Shown: positions 7,754-15,106 of the stretch, one piece after another
Layout: every line of letters starts with the position of its first letter
Numbering within the stretch: position 1 is the first letter of the stretch
From: Desulfurococcales archaeon
Lineage (GTDB): Archaea > Thermoproteota > Thermoprotei_A > Sulfolobales > AG1
Assembly: GCA_026990885.1 (NCBI GenBank)
Contig: JALXCO010000101.1
Span: 1-23,320 of the forward strand
Length of the DNA stretch: 23,320 nucleotides
Direction of reading: 5' to 3'
Notes under the pieces: generated by a model
The model's input: the letters and a program-made list of their open reading frames with translations, nothing else
Databases searched by the model: none
What the model was told of the DNA's origin: nothing
Position numbers and translations under genes: made by a program

Positions 7754-9073
7754 ATGAACAAAAAAGTACTGGTTATAGGGTCAGGCCATAATGGGTTGGT
7801 AGCGAGTATTATATTAGCTAGAAATGGATTCCAGGTTGAGGTCCTAGAGAAACTAGCTTTTCCCGGTGGGATGGCAGGTACAACGTATCTTGGAGGCGTT
7901 GAGGTCCCTATAGGGGCTTATGTAGTTGGATTAATCCCTGACGTTATCTATAGAGAGACTGGAGTTAGTGTTGGTAAATACTATCCAGATCCTATAGCTG
8001 TATATCAGATTGATAGAAACAGCTATATTAGGTGGTGGAGGTCCCCTAGCAAGCGTATCGATGAATTTAAAAAGCTGGATCTAGATCGGAAAGTTAAGGT
8101 GTTTATAGATGATATGGCGAGGTACTACAATATTATGTTAAGCAGATATCTTTTAACTACCTCTCCTCCCAGCATAGATGATCTATATAATGATCCCGAA
8201 GCAAAAGTGCTAGTAGAAAAAACAGTTAAAGAATACCTTGAGGAACTATTTCCTGAATACCTTTGGCCAATGTTTATTTTTCCTATATACTATAGCGAGC
8301 CTCTGTTTACGCTGGTATACTATAATCCTCCGATGGCGTGGTACTACCCTGTTTGGGGTAGATATTTAGGTGTCGGTGCATTAATAAGGGCTCTATATAG
8401 CAGGGCCATCGATCATGGGGTTAGATTCAGGTTCAGCACCAAGGTGGAGAAGATATTGGTGGACAAAAACAATCTGGAGGTGAAGGGTGTAGAGCTTGAA
8501 TCTGGTAAGGTGATTGAGGGTGACATCATATTATCGACTGCTAGCCCGGTCAACACATTAATAGATCTGCTTGACCACAACGTGATAGATTATAAATATG
8601 TAGAGCGTTTAAATAATCTTTCTAGATACATGCTGGATGTGGCTAAGATAACTATAGTTTTTAATGAGAAGCCAAAGCTTATAGATCCACTGGAAAACTA
8701 TAGAGAATCTATTTTCCAGCTATCTATAGGTGAAATGATAGTCCGAGACAGACTTGTTGTATCGGTTGGGACCCCCAATATAGAGGGGCTTGCTGAATAC
8801 ATAACTAATATGGGTTCGGAAAACGTAAAAGCTATAGATATACTGACGTCCAGGGACCTCGAATCGATTTTCAGTGTTAAGGGAGGCTACCTCAATCATT
8901 TGCCAATGACGAAGGAATACATGTTTAGCTGTAGGCCTGTATGTGGTTGGGGGTATAGGACACCCGTAAAGGGGCTGTATATTGGGGGTGCTGGAGCATG
9001 GCCTGGTGGCCAGATAACTGGGATTCCAGGTAGAAATTCCGCATATACAATTATATCTGATTACACTAAGTAA
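7754..9073 (+). CDS. FAD-dependent oxidoreductase, phytoene desaturase (CrtI/PYROXD2)-like
   Basis: A 439-aa flavoprotein. It has the N-terminal FAD fold VLVIGSGHNGLVASIILARN with the GxGxxG at 9-14, the acidic E32 ending strand 2, and FPGGMAGT after it. The C-terminal FAD motif is GGAGAWPGGQITGIPGRNSA, as in carotenoid desaturases and related amine-oxidase-fold enzymes. The substrate is unknown; in archaea these proteins can act on isoprenoids, but nothing here shows that. A GTG at 7742 is in frame, but the ATG at 7754 is preferred because GGTGG (7741-7745) sits 8 bases before it and the FAD motif begins directly after. It ends 9 bases from the convergent ABC operon. Confidence 0.8.
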   Translation: MNKKVLVIGSGHNGLVASIILARNGFQVEVLEKLAFPGGMAGTTYLGGVEVPIGAYVVGLIPDVIYRETGVSVGKYYPDPIAVYQIDRNSYIRWWRSPSKRIDEFKKLDLDRKVKVFIDDMARYYNIMLSRYLLTTSPPSIDDLYNDPEAKVLVEKTVKEYLEELFPEYLWPMFIFPIYYSEPLFTLVYYNPPMAWYYPVWGRYLGVGALIRALYSRAIDHGVRFRFSTKVEKILVDKNNLEVKGVELESGKVIEGDIILSTASPVNTLIDLLDHNVIDYKYVERLNNLSRYMLDVAKITIVFNEKPKLIDPLENYRESIFQLSIGEMIVRDRLVVSVGTPNIEGLAEYITNMGSENVKAIDILTSRDLESIFSVKGGYLNHLPMTKEYMFSCRPVCGWGYRTPVKGLYIGGAGAWPGGQITGIPGRNSAYTIISDYTK

Positions 9074-9082
9074 ACAACTTGT

Positions 9083-10831
9083 CTAGAATTGTGTTGATAG
9101 TCTTGGATTATAGATCTTTTCTAGGGATCTAATAACCATATAGATAGACAGCACTATCAGGGTTATGAAAACTCCAGGTATCAGTGTGGTCCACCAAGCC
9201 TCTCGCCAGGCTCCAGTAATCCTAGCCCTATTAAGTATGTTTCCTAAGGTGTATAATTCCTGGGAGCCGACACCTAGAAAGCTGAGTGTCGACTCGGCGA
9301 GTATGGCGTAGGCTATAACTGTGGCGAAGTCTAGTAGGGCCAACGGCATTACTGCGGGGGCTACATGCTTTAATAGTATTCTTATATGGCTTGCTCCGAG
9401 GGCTCTGACCGACTCGATCATAGGGGTATTTGATACTTGAATAACCTGCGACCTTATTATTCTAGCCGTTGTTCTCCATATGAGGAGCGTGATAGCTACT
9501 ATAACCGTTGTCAGGCTTGGCCTATATATTATGGCCAACATGATCGCGAACGGCTCTAGCGGTATTGAGTACATGAAGTTAATTATACTTGTGGTTAAGC
9601 GATCCACTTTACCCCCAAAGTAGCCGGATACTAAACCTATTAGAAATCCTATCGCCTCTACAGCTAGAGCTATAACCAAGCCAATAAATAGGGATGTTCT
9701 TATGCCTTCCAGCACCTGCGCCAATAGGTCTCTACCATAGTATGTGGTTCCGAATGGATGATCTATTGACGGTGGTTTAAGAGCTCTTACATATGTTCCG
9801 AATGATGCCGCTATAATCGATCGATCTTTTAGCGGTAACAATATCTTAATGTCGGAGTCCACAGCATCTATATCGAGCATATAAAACGTTTCCTTAAAGG
9901 GATCAATCTCCAATACGGCTCCATCTTTACCGCCAGCAATGAAAAGTTTCCTATCTTTAGAATACTTCACATCGTAAAGATCCTCAACTATACCGGTTAC
10001 AATACTCGATATCTTCCCATCCCTATATATAGCTATAGAGCCGAATTTACCGACAGCCACAGCTGTGTTTTGATCACATAGCGTGTCGATGCTCAAAAGC
10101 TCTTCATATATAGGCCTGTACATAGCAACTTTGCTGGTTTCAGCATTAACTATAGCTAGATAGCCTCCAGCTCCAGCTACATAGATATTGGGTAGGCATG
10201 CGGATATAGAATTAACTTCAAATCCTACATTAGCTACTGCCTTTATTGTTTGTGTATCTAGATCGATAAAGATAATTCTATTATTTATATCCACACCAAC
10301 CAATACATCTCCATTATCTGCAGCTTTAATTTGTTTCAGTAAATAGTTTACTTCTATGTTTCTAGTGTTTGAAACAGAGATATCAGCCCCAAGCAACAAC
10401 GCCTCAAAAACAGATATTACACCTCTTTCAAATGACAGGTAAATAAGATACTTATCTGTATCCGCTCTAATCACATCCAGAGAGGTCAACATACCTAAAT
10501 CGCTGCTTAGCTCTACTGTCTTCTCTCTATAGCCGTCGAGGTCGATTATCTTAATTAGCTCGCCAGAACCAAACACCAGGATTCCGGGCTCAATATCGAT
10601 AAATGATATGTTGAGATTCTGGATCTCTATAGTAACCGATTCAACGTTGCTTTCGTCCTCAATAAAGTAGATGCGGAAGACATTATCGAAAAACACGGTA
10701 TCGGGGTCAACATTGTATATTAGGCTACCAACAACGCTGAATAACACGATCGATATAAGCATGGCTAATCCTATGAAGCCCATTCTATCTGATTTCAGTT
10801 CCTTGAGAATTTTAGGTATTGAACCGATCAT
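9083..10831 (-). CDS. Oligopeptide-type ABC permease DppC/OppC with large extracytoplasmic propeller-like insert
   Basis: A 582-aa permease, about twice the usual DppC length of roughly 300. TM1 is at 18-40. The permease domain resumes at IDHPFGTTYYGRDLLAQVL (355-373) and runs through the EAA loop (ESVRALGASHIRILLKHVAP, 473-492) to the C-terminal helices. Between them lie about 300 extra residues (50-352). These contain repeated strand patterns such as ELIKIIDLDG, NRIIFIDLDTQTI, GYLAIVNAETSKV, GSIAIYRDGKIS and DGAVLEIDPFKET, spaced about 40 residues, suggesting a WD40/PQQ-like beta-propeller. With the N-terminus inside, this domain faces outward. It starts 2 bases after the DppB stop, so translation is coupled. 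Confidence 0.88.
   Translation of the reverse strand: MIGSIPKILKELKSDRMGFIGLAMLISIVLFSVVGSLIYNVDPDTVFFDNVFRIYFIEDESNVESVTIEIQNLNISFIDIEPGILVFGSGELIKIIDLDGYREKTVELSSDLGMLTSLDVIRADTDKYLIYLSFERGVISVFEALLLGADISVSNTRNIEVNYLLKQIKAADNGDVLVGVDINNRIIFIDLDTQTIKAVANVGFEVNSISACLPNIYVAGAGGYLAIVNAETSKVAMYRPIYEELLSIDTLCDQNTAVAVGKFGSIAIYRDGKISSIVTGIVEDLYDVKYSKDRKLFIAGGKDGAVLEIDPFKETFYMLDIDAVDSDIKILLPLKDRSIIAASFGTYVRALKPPSIDHPFGTTYYGRDLLAQVLEGIRTSLFIGLVIALAVEAIGFLIGLVSGYFGGKVDRLTTSIINFMYSIPLEPFAIMLAIIYRPSLTTVIVAITLLIWRTTARIIRSQVIQVSNTPMIESVRALGASHIRILLKHVAPAVMPLALLDFATVIAYAILAESTLSFLGVGSQELYTLGNILNRARITGAWREAWWTTLIPGVFITLIVLSIYMVIRSLEKIYNPRLSTQF
9776..10684 (-). other. Region encoding the propeller-like insert in DppC
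   Basis: This is the in-frame portion encoding residues about 50-352 of the DppC homologue. It has no frameshift or stop and keeps the base and codon composition of its neighbours, so it is a stable domain insertion, not a recent disruption. At least six repeats of a strand-turn-strand pattern with small-glycine-acidic turns are visible. The fold assignment is inferred from repeat pattern only. Confidence 0.6.
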
Positions 10832-10833
10832 TT

Positions 10834-11811
10834 TCAGCCCCTTCTAATTCTAGGATCAAGATACGAATACAGCATATCTACAGTTGTGTTGCTAATGATT
10901 ACCGCTAAGGATAGAACGGCGAAGATCCCTTGAGCAAGCGGATAGTCTAGATTATTGAAGGCTATAAGGATCTCTCTACCTATCCCTGGCCACGAGAAGA
11001 CAGTTTCAAACGCTATAGAGCCTCCAAACGCTAAACCTATAGTTATTCCTCCTTGGGTTAAGAGAGGCAAGATACTGTATCTAGCTGTGTCTCTAATTAT
11101 TTTCTTTTTTGGGTGCCCTATCGCTTCTAGAACATTTATAAAGTCTTCACCGAGTGTGGTGATCATGGCGGTCCTCATTATTAGCGTGGGTGTTGAGAGA
11201 AAGTAGATGGTTAGAATTGTATAGGGCAGTATCCAGTGGTATAGGAAGTCTATATGTAGGATCTTTTCAAGGAAATTGGCGGCTTGGTAGGGAGGGGTCC
11301 TCATACCACCGATAGGGAATATCTGAAGTTGAACGCTGAAAAATAGCAGGGCAATCATGCCTAGCCAAAAAAGTGGTGCTGAATGGATAATCATGATCCA
11401 TACAACAGATATTTTCTCAACGAATTTTCCTCGGTGCCATGCTATATATGATCCCAGCTTCCACGCTATAATAAACGCCGTTATTATCGCCGGGATCAAT
11501 ATTATTGCTGTGTTGAGAAGCCGGTCAAAGACTATAGTGCTTACAGGAACCTTATAGAGGAACGAAATGCCCATGTCCCCTTTAAAGAAGTTAACTATGT
11601 ATGAGATATACTGTATATGGAGAGGCTGATCTAGACCAAACATCTTTTTTATCAGTTCCCTATCTTCAGGGCTTAATCCTTCCCTGAGGAATATTGTTGT
11701 GGGGTCGGGAAGGGCTAGTCTGAAAAGGAAGAATTGAAAGGTAAGTATAATGTAGAATAGAATTACTACAGATATAATTTTTAGGAGTATTTTAACAAAA
11801 AAAGAGCTCAT
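10834..11811 (-). CDS. Oligopeptide-type ABC permease DppB/OppB
   Basis: A 325-aa inner membrane permease of normal length. TM1 is near residues 10-31. It is followed by the conserved external segment LPDPTTIFLREGLSPEDREL and MFGLDQPLHIQYISYIVNFF that marks DppB proteins. Then come further helices, a weakly conserved EAA loop (VLEAIGHPKKKIIRDTARYS) and the terminal GIGREILIAFNNLDYPLAQG motif. It pairs with DppC to form the translocation channel. The ATG at 11811 follows the binding-protein stop by 29 bases. No ATP-binding subunit gene accompanies it in the window. Confidence 0.9.
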   Translation of the reverse strand: MSSFFVKILLKIISVVILFYIILTFQFFLFRLALPDPTTIFLREGLSPEDRELIKKMFGLDQPLHIQYISYIVNFFKGDMGISFLYKVPVSTIVFDRLLNTAIILIPAIITAFIIAWKLGSYIAWHRGKFVEKISVVWIMIIHSAPLFWLGMIALLFFSVQLQIFPIGGMRTPPYQAANFLEKILHIDFLYHWILPYTILTIYFLSTPTLIMRTAMITTLGEDFINVLEAIGHPKKKIIRDTARYSILPLLTQGGITIGLAFGGSIAFETVFSWPGIGREILIAFNNLDYPLAQGIFAVLSLAVIISNTTVDMLYSYLDPRIRRG

Positions 11812-11840
11812 AGTATTTTTCAGCCCTCGAAAAATTTTAT

Positions 11841-13673
11841 CTATGGATCCTCCGGCTTTTTAGGCGTGAATCCTGGAGGATAGTATATCCTGCCCTTATC
11901 ATCCCACATGAATCCTGCAGAGGCTAGCAGTTCTCTTGCTTTCTCCGGGTTATACTCGTATTGCCTAACATCGGGGTTATGCCAGAAGCTATTTACCGGC
12001 GCTATAATATATCCCTTCTCGCCGAGTCCCTTAAGAATAACCTCGATGATATAGTCGTATGGTATCGCATATAGGAGGGCCTGTCTAACCTCCTTAATGT
12101 CGAATGGCGATTTTCTGACGTTGAACATTAGATCAGCGTTGAGAGCGAAAGATCTCGCCTTTATCACGGTTATATAATCATACTTCTCGAGAGTCTCTAT
12201 ATGGCCGGGTAGAAGGCCAACAGCTGTAGCATCCACCTCTTTAGTTATTAGTGCATTAACTACTCCCTCGAGGTCCCCGTATATCTTGATTATTAGTTTA
12301 GACACCTTTAGGTTAGGGACCTCGAAATCACCCGCAGTTATTCCGTTGAATGCGAAATGCTCCTTAAACGCCTCTAACTCTATGAACTCCTTCTTGACCC
12401 ACTGAACGAATTTGAAGGGTCCGGAGCCTACTTTGAGTTTCTCAAAGACCTCTTCCTCGCTTAGAGCTGAAGGATTCTCTACGTTTTCCCACACGTGTTT
12501 AGGTAGAATTGGGATCATATATAGAGAGTTAGTTACGAAGGTTGCATCAGGCTCTTTCAGATATATTCTCACTGTGTATTTATCCACCACCTCTACACGA
12601 TCCACATTCTTCCAGTAGGGCCTAAAGTACGCGAATTCATTGGCTATGAAATACTCATAGCTAAACTTGACGTCCTCTGCGGTTATGGGTTTACCGTCAT
12701 GGAATTTTGCGTTCTCCCTTATCTTGATGAGTATGCTTGTAGGCGATTCCACCTCGATGCTTTCAGCTAGCCACGGCACCGGCTGACCTGATGGGGAGAG
12801 TCTAACTAGCGTATCATATATGTTTTTGAGCACGAACCACGAAAATATCAGTGTTGCTCCGAGAGGATTAAGGCTGTCGGGCTCAACATGGCTTCCATAG
12901 ATCAGCTCCTGCATACCCCCCTGCTTCGGGGTGATGAAGAAGGGTTGCCACTCATGGAATAGCGGTACTCCAGGCATTATCAGTGGGTCGCTCCATTTCT
13001 CGGAGTTGTATGCGGCTATAACGAAGCTGTGGTATATATTGAATCGGGGGACCTCTTCAAACCATAGCTCCTGTAGCTTAAATACTATCTCTCTTCTTTT
13101 CTCTATATCTAGAGTTCTTCTCTGCTCCTCATACAGTTTGTCGTATTCGGGGTTAGAGTACCCTGTTGGGTTGTTTGCTCCCTGGCCTTTCTCTCCTATT
13201 TCTCCGGTGGTTATTAGGCTTAGAAATAGATTTGGATCAAGTCTATCTATTCTGGCTCCCCACCCAAATACACACACATCGAAGTCCCACTCATAGTAGC
13301 ATTTCTTATCTACCTGCGAGGGTTCCAATCCTATAACTTCAACTTCGAAGCCTAGTTTTCTCCATTCCTCGGCTATAGCTTGTACAGCTGCCCATCTCTG
13401 TGGATCGTCTGCTTCAGTTGTTGTTATTATCACTATCTTCTGAACTGGTATACCTAAGCGTTGCTCCTGTGCCGGTGTGGTCTCTTCTTTTTGCGGTGTG
13501 GGTTTCTTCTCCTCTGTAGGGGTTTCTATAGGGGTCGTTACTGTCGGTGTCTGCTGTGGTGCTAATCCTCCAAATGCTAGAAATGCTCCTATAGCAACTA
13601 GTACTATTCCGATCAATACGGCTATCGATGTTGATTTAGATATGCCTTTTAATAGTTTTGTGTAGTTCACCAT
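11841..13673 (-). CDS. ABC solute-binding protein, SBP_bac_5 family, circularly permuted
   Basis: A 610-aa extracytoplasmic binding protein. Residues 9-12 (KGIS) followed by a hydrophobic stretch fit an archaeal class III (pilin-like) signal peptide cut by PibD; a Thr/Pro/Glu-rich linker covers 40-72. Residues 78-245 match the segment that normally ends SBP_bac_5 proteins: IVIITTTEADDPQRW, EEWRKLGFEVEVI, FDVCVFGWGARIDRLDPN, GYSNPEYDKLYEEQRRTLD. Residues 254-600 match the usual beginning: LIYGSHVEPDSLNPL, WLAESIEV, NAKFHDGKPITAEDVKFSYEY, GSGPFKFVQW, then ARELLASAGF. The protein stops where a normal family member continues into the first segment. The ATG at 13673 has GAGGTG only 1 base upstream, so the GTG at 13670 may be the real start. 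Confidence 0.9.
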   Translation of the reverse strand: MVNYTKLLKGISKSTSIAVLIGIVLVAIGAFLAFGGLAPQQTPTVTTPIETPTEEKKPTPQKEETTPAQEQRLGIPVQKIVIITTTEADDPQRWAAVQAIAEEWRKLGFEVEVIGLEPSQVDKKCYYEWDFDVCVFGWGARIDRLDPNLFLSLITTGEIGEKGQGANNPTGYSNPEYDKLYEEQRRTLDIEKRREIVFKLQELWFEEVPRFNIYHSFVIAAYNSEKWSDPLIMPGVPLFHEWQPFFITPKQGGMQELIYGSHVEPDSLNPLGATLIFSWFVLKNIYDTLVRLSPSGQPVPWLAESIEVESPTSILIKIRENAKFHDGKPITAEDVKFSYEYFIANEFAYFRPYWKNVDRVEVVDKYTVRIYLKEPDATFVTNSLYMIPILPKHVWENVENPSALSEEEVFEKLKVGSGPFKFVQWVKKEFIELEAFKEHFAFNGITAGDFEVPNLKVSKLIIKIYGDLEGVVNALITKEVDATAVGLLPGHIETLEKYDYITVIKARSFALNADLMFNVRKSPFDIKEVRQALLYAIPYDYIIEVILKGLGEKGYIIAPVNSFWHNPDVRQYEYNPEKARELLASAGFMWDDKGRIYYPPGFTPKKPEDP

Positions 13674-13708
13674 GCACCTCTACCAAGTTTAATTGATTTA
13701 GTGGAGTT

Positions 13709-13722
13709 ATATTTTTTATATT
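13709..13722 (-). promoter_or_regulatory. TATA-like promoter of the ABC importer operon
   Basis: The minus strand reads TATAAAAAATATAA about 36-49 bases upstream of the binding-protein ATG, preceded by A/T-rich sequence. The usual spacing puts transcription start near 13690, giving a leader of roughly 15-20 nt that contains GAGGTG. Confidence 0.4.
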
Positions 13723-13773
13723 GAAAATGCTTTAAGAATAGTCGAGAATTGCATAAAAAATATTCATGATAGA

Positions 13774-13842
13774 TCAGCGAAGAGCGCACACCACATAGCA
13801 TGGGGAACTATAGTTTTTCGGCTTTTGCACCCCTCATCATCC
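13774..13842 (-). ncRNA. Weak candidate C/D-box-like sRNA or GC-rich intergenic element
   Basis: In the 254-base gap between divergent genes, the minus strand has a perfect C box ATGATGA (13834-13840) and a D box CTGA (13774-13777), 67 nt end to end. Base composition is richer in GC than the AT-rich flanks. However, internal D' and C' boxes are poor, and the flanks do not form a convincing terminal stem. The rest of the gap holds the two promoters and nothing else I can identify. Confidence 0.15.
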
Positions 13843-13927
13843 GTATTTTTCCGATTTATACCAAATTATATAGGTTGAGCCAAAAATTAAATTGAGATGA
13901 CGCATATCTCTAGACAGGTTAGGGGCA

Positions 13928-14314
13928 ATGGGAGATGAAGCCAGCAAGGTAAAGGTTTTCGATAAATACGGCTACACTGTGGTTGAGGCATCGCTAGATA
14001 TTGCGTTAAGAATGTTGAGATATATTAAGGAAAGTTCCGGTATGGAGCCGTCGGTGGATCTAAGTGACTCTATAAGGATACTAGAGAATTTTGATGAGTA
14101 CTACAGTATAATGAATAGAAAATTTAGAGAGTATATCATACCACAAAAAAGCGAGTCCGACTTTATAAAAGGGCGTGTTGTTGTGGATAAGATCAAGTTG
14201 ATTAAAAAGGATCAAGACAATAAAATGGTGTTAATACAGTTTGATAGGAGAATAAGGAGAGATTTTATAGAGCGAGTAATTAATAATATAACCTCTAACA
14301 TAAGCAATGAATAA
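13928..14314 (+). CDS. Uncharacterised 128-aa protein upstream of PCNA
   Basis: I do not recognise the family. The protein is small and charged, with no signal peptide or membrane segment. It has an N-terminal strand-like KVFDKYGYTVVEAS, then helices (SLDIALRMLRYIKE and SDSIRILENFDEYYSIMNRKF). The C-terminal half is basic, with VVVDKIKLIKKDQDNKMVLIQFD and a final helix RRIRRDFIERVINNI. There is no PIP-box. The stop overlaps the PCNA start by 8 bases, so the two are translated together and a role near the replication clamp is possible. The ATG at 13928 follows AGGTTAGGGG; an upstream in-frame TGA prevents a much longer form. Confidence 0.75.
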   Translation: MGDEASKVKVFDKYGYTVVEASLDIALRMLRYIKESSGMEPSVDLSDSIRILENFDEYYSIMNRKFREYIIPQKSESDFIKGRVVVDKIKLIKKDQDNKMVLIQFDRRIRRDFIERVINNITSNISNE

Positions 14315-15080
14315 TGGGAGATATCTATTGTTTAAGTTGACCTATCCCGACGGATCATCGTTCAAGAAGCTCACAACAGGCGTGTTGGCCACATTGGATG
14401 CGGTCCCCATTAGCGTTACCCAAGAGGGTTTAGAGATTAAGGGTCTTTCGCCAGACAAACTAACTATGGTTATACTTAATATACCAAGCTACTCGTTTGA
14501 GGAGATAGAGGTAGATAGTGAGACCCAGCTAACTTTAGAGAAGGACGATTTCCAAATAGCGATCAAGAGACTAACTAGAAGGGACAAAGTCATCTTAAGC
14601 TATGAGGATGGGGCTAGAGAGGTTAAGCTCTCGGCGTTCAATACCAAGACAGGGGTTGAAAGAGTGTTTAATATAAGGATAAGGGAGGAGCAGGTGGAGA
14701 GTGTCGGTGAACTAGATGTTGAGCTTGAGGCGGATATACAGATGTCTGGAGATACCCTCTCAACAGTGGTTAAGGATGTAGCCACAATTTCGGACGAGCT
14801 AGAGTTTAGGGTGGTAAAGGACAAGATAGGAGTATATGCCTCTGGAGAAGATAAAGAGTACGATTCAGAGCTGTCATTCGGTAAAGGCCTAATATCTATG
14901 TCGTCATCGCTTGAGGTTTTTAATTCGAAATACCACGTAGATCTCCTTAAGCCTGTGATTAAAGGCTTATCCAGCGATGCCGTAGTTAACATGAGGTTTG
15001 GGCCTGGCAAACCTATGAGGCTCCAGATAAATATGGAGGGGGGCGTCTCAATAATATATTGGCTGGCTCCTAGAGCATAG
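14307..15080 (+). CDS. pcn: DNA polymerase sliding clamp (PCNA)
   Basis: A 257-aa PCNA, the ring-shaped processivity factor that tethers polymerase, FEN1, ligase and other factors to DNA. It shows the two-domain clamp pattern: the N-terminal domain with LDAVPISVTQEGLEIKGL and KLTMVILNIPSYSFEEI, a linker around residues 115-130, and the second domain with DTLSTVVKDVATISDELEF. The C-terminal INMEGGVSIIYWLAPRA is the typical PCNA ending next to the partner-binding pocket. Crenarchaea often carry several PCNA paralogues forming heterotrimers; only one lies here. It starts inside the end of the upstream gene and is followed 26 bases later by an XPD-family helicase gene. Confidence 0.95.
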   Translation: MNNGRYLLFKLTYPDGSSFKKLTTGVLATLDAVPISVTQEGLEIKGLSPDKLTMVILNIPSYSFEEIEVDSETQLTLEKDDFQIAIKRLTRRDKVILSYEDGAREVKLSAFNTKTGVERVFNIRIREEQVESVGELDVELEADIQMSGDTLSTVVKDVATISDELEFRVVKDKIGVYASGEDKEYDSELSFGKGLISMSSSLEVFNSKYHVDLLKPVIKGLSSDAVVNMRFGPGKPMRLQINMEGGVSIIYWLAPRA

Positions 15081-15106
15081 CTAAGGCTAATAACACAGAT
15101 AACTGG

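Noticed and set aside
9083..10831. DppC and a propeller protein fused by an assembly artefact
   Set aside because: The insert lies between TM1 and the permease core in one uninterrupted frame with permease sequence on both sides, so a chimera would need two exact in-frame joins.
12931..13296. 121-codon plus-strand frame opposite the binding-protein gene
   Set aside because: It is a shadow of a clearly conserved gene; the translation is Ser/His-rich with no recognisable domain.
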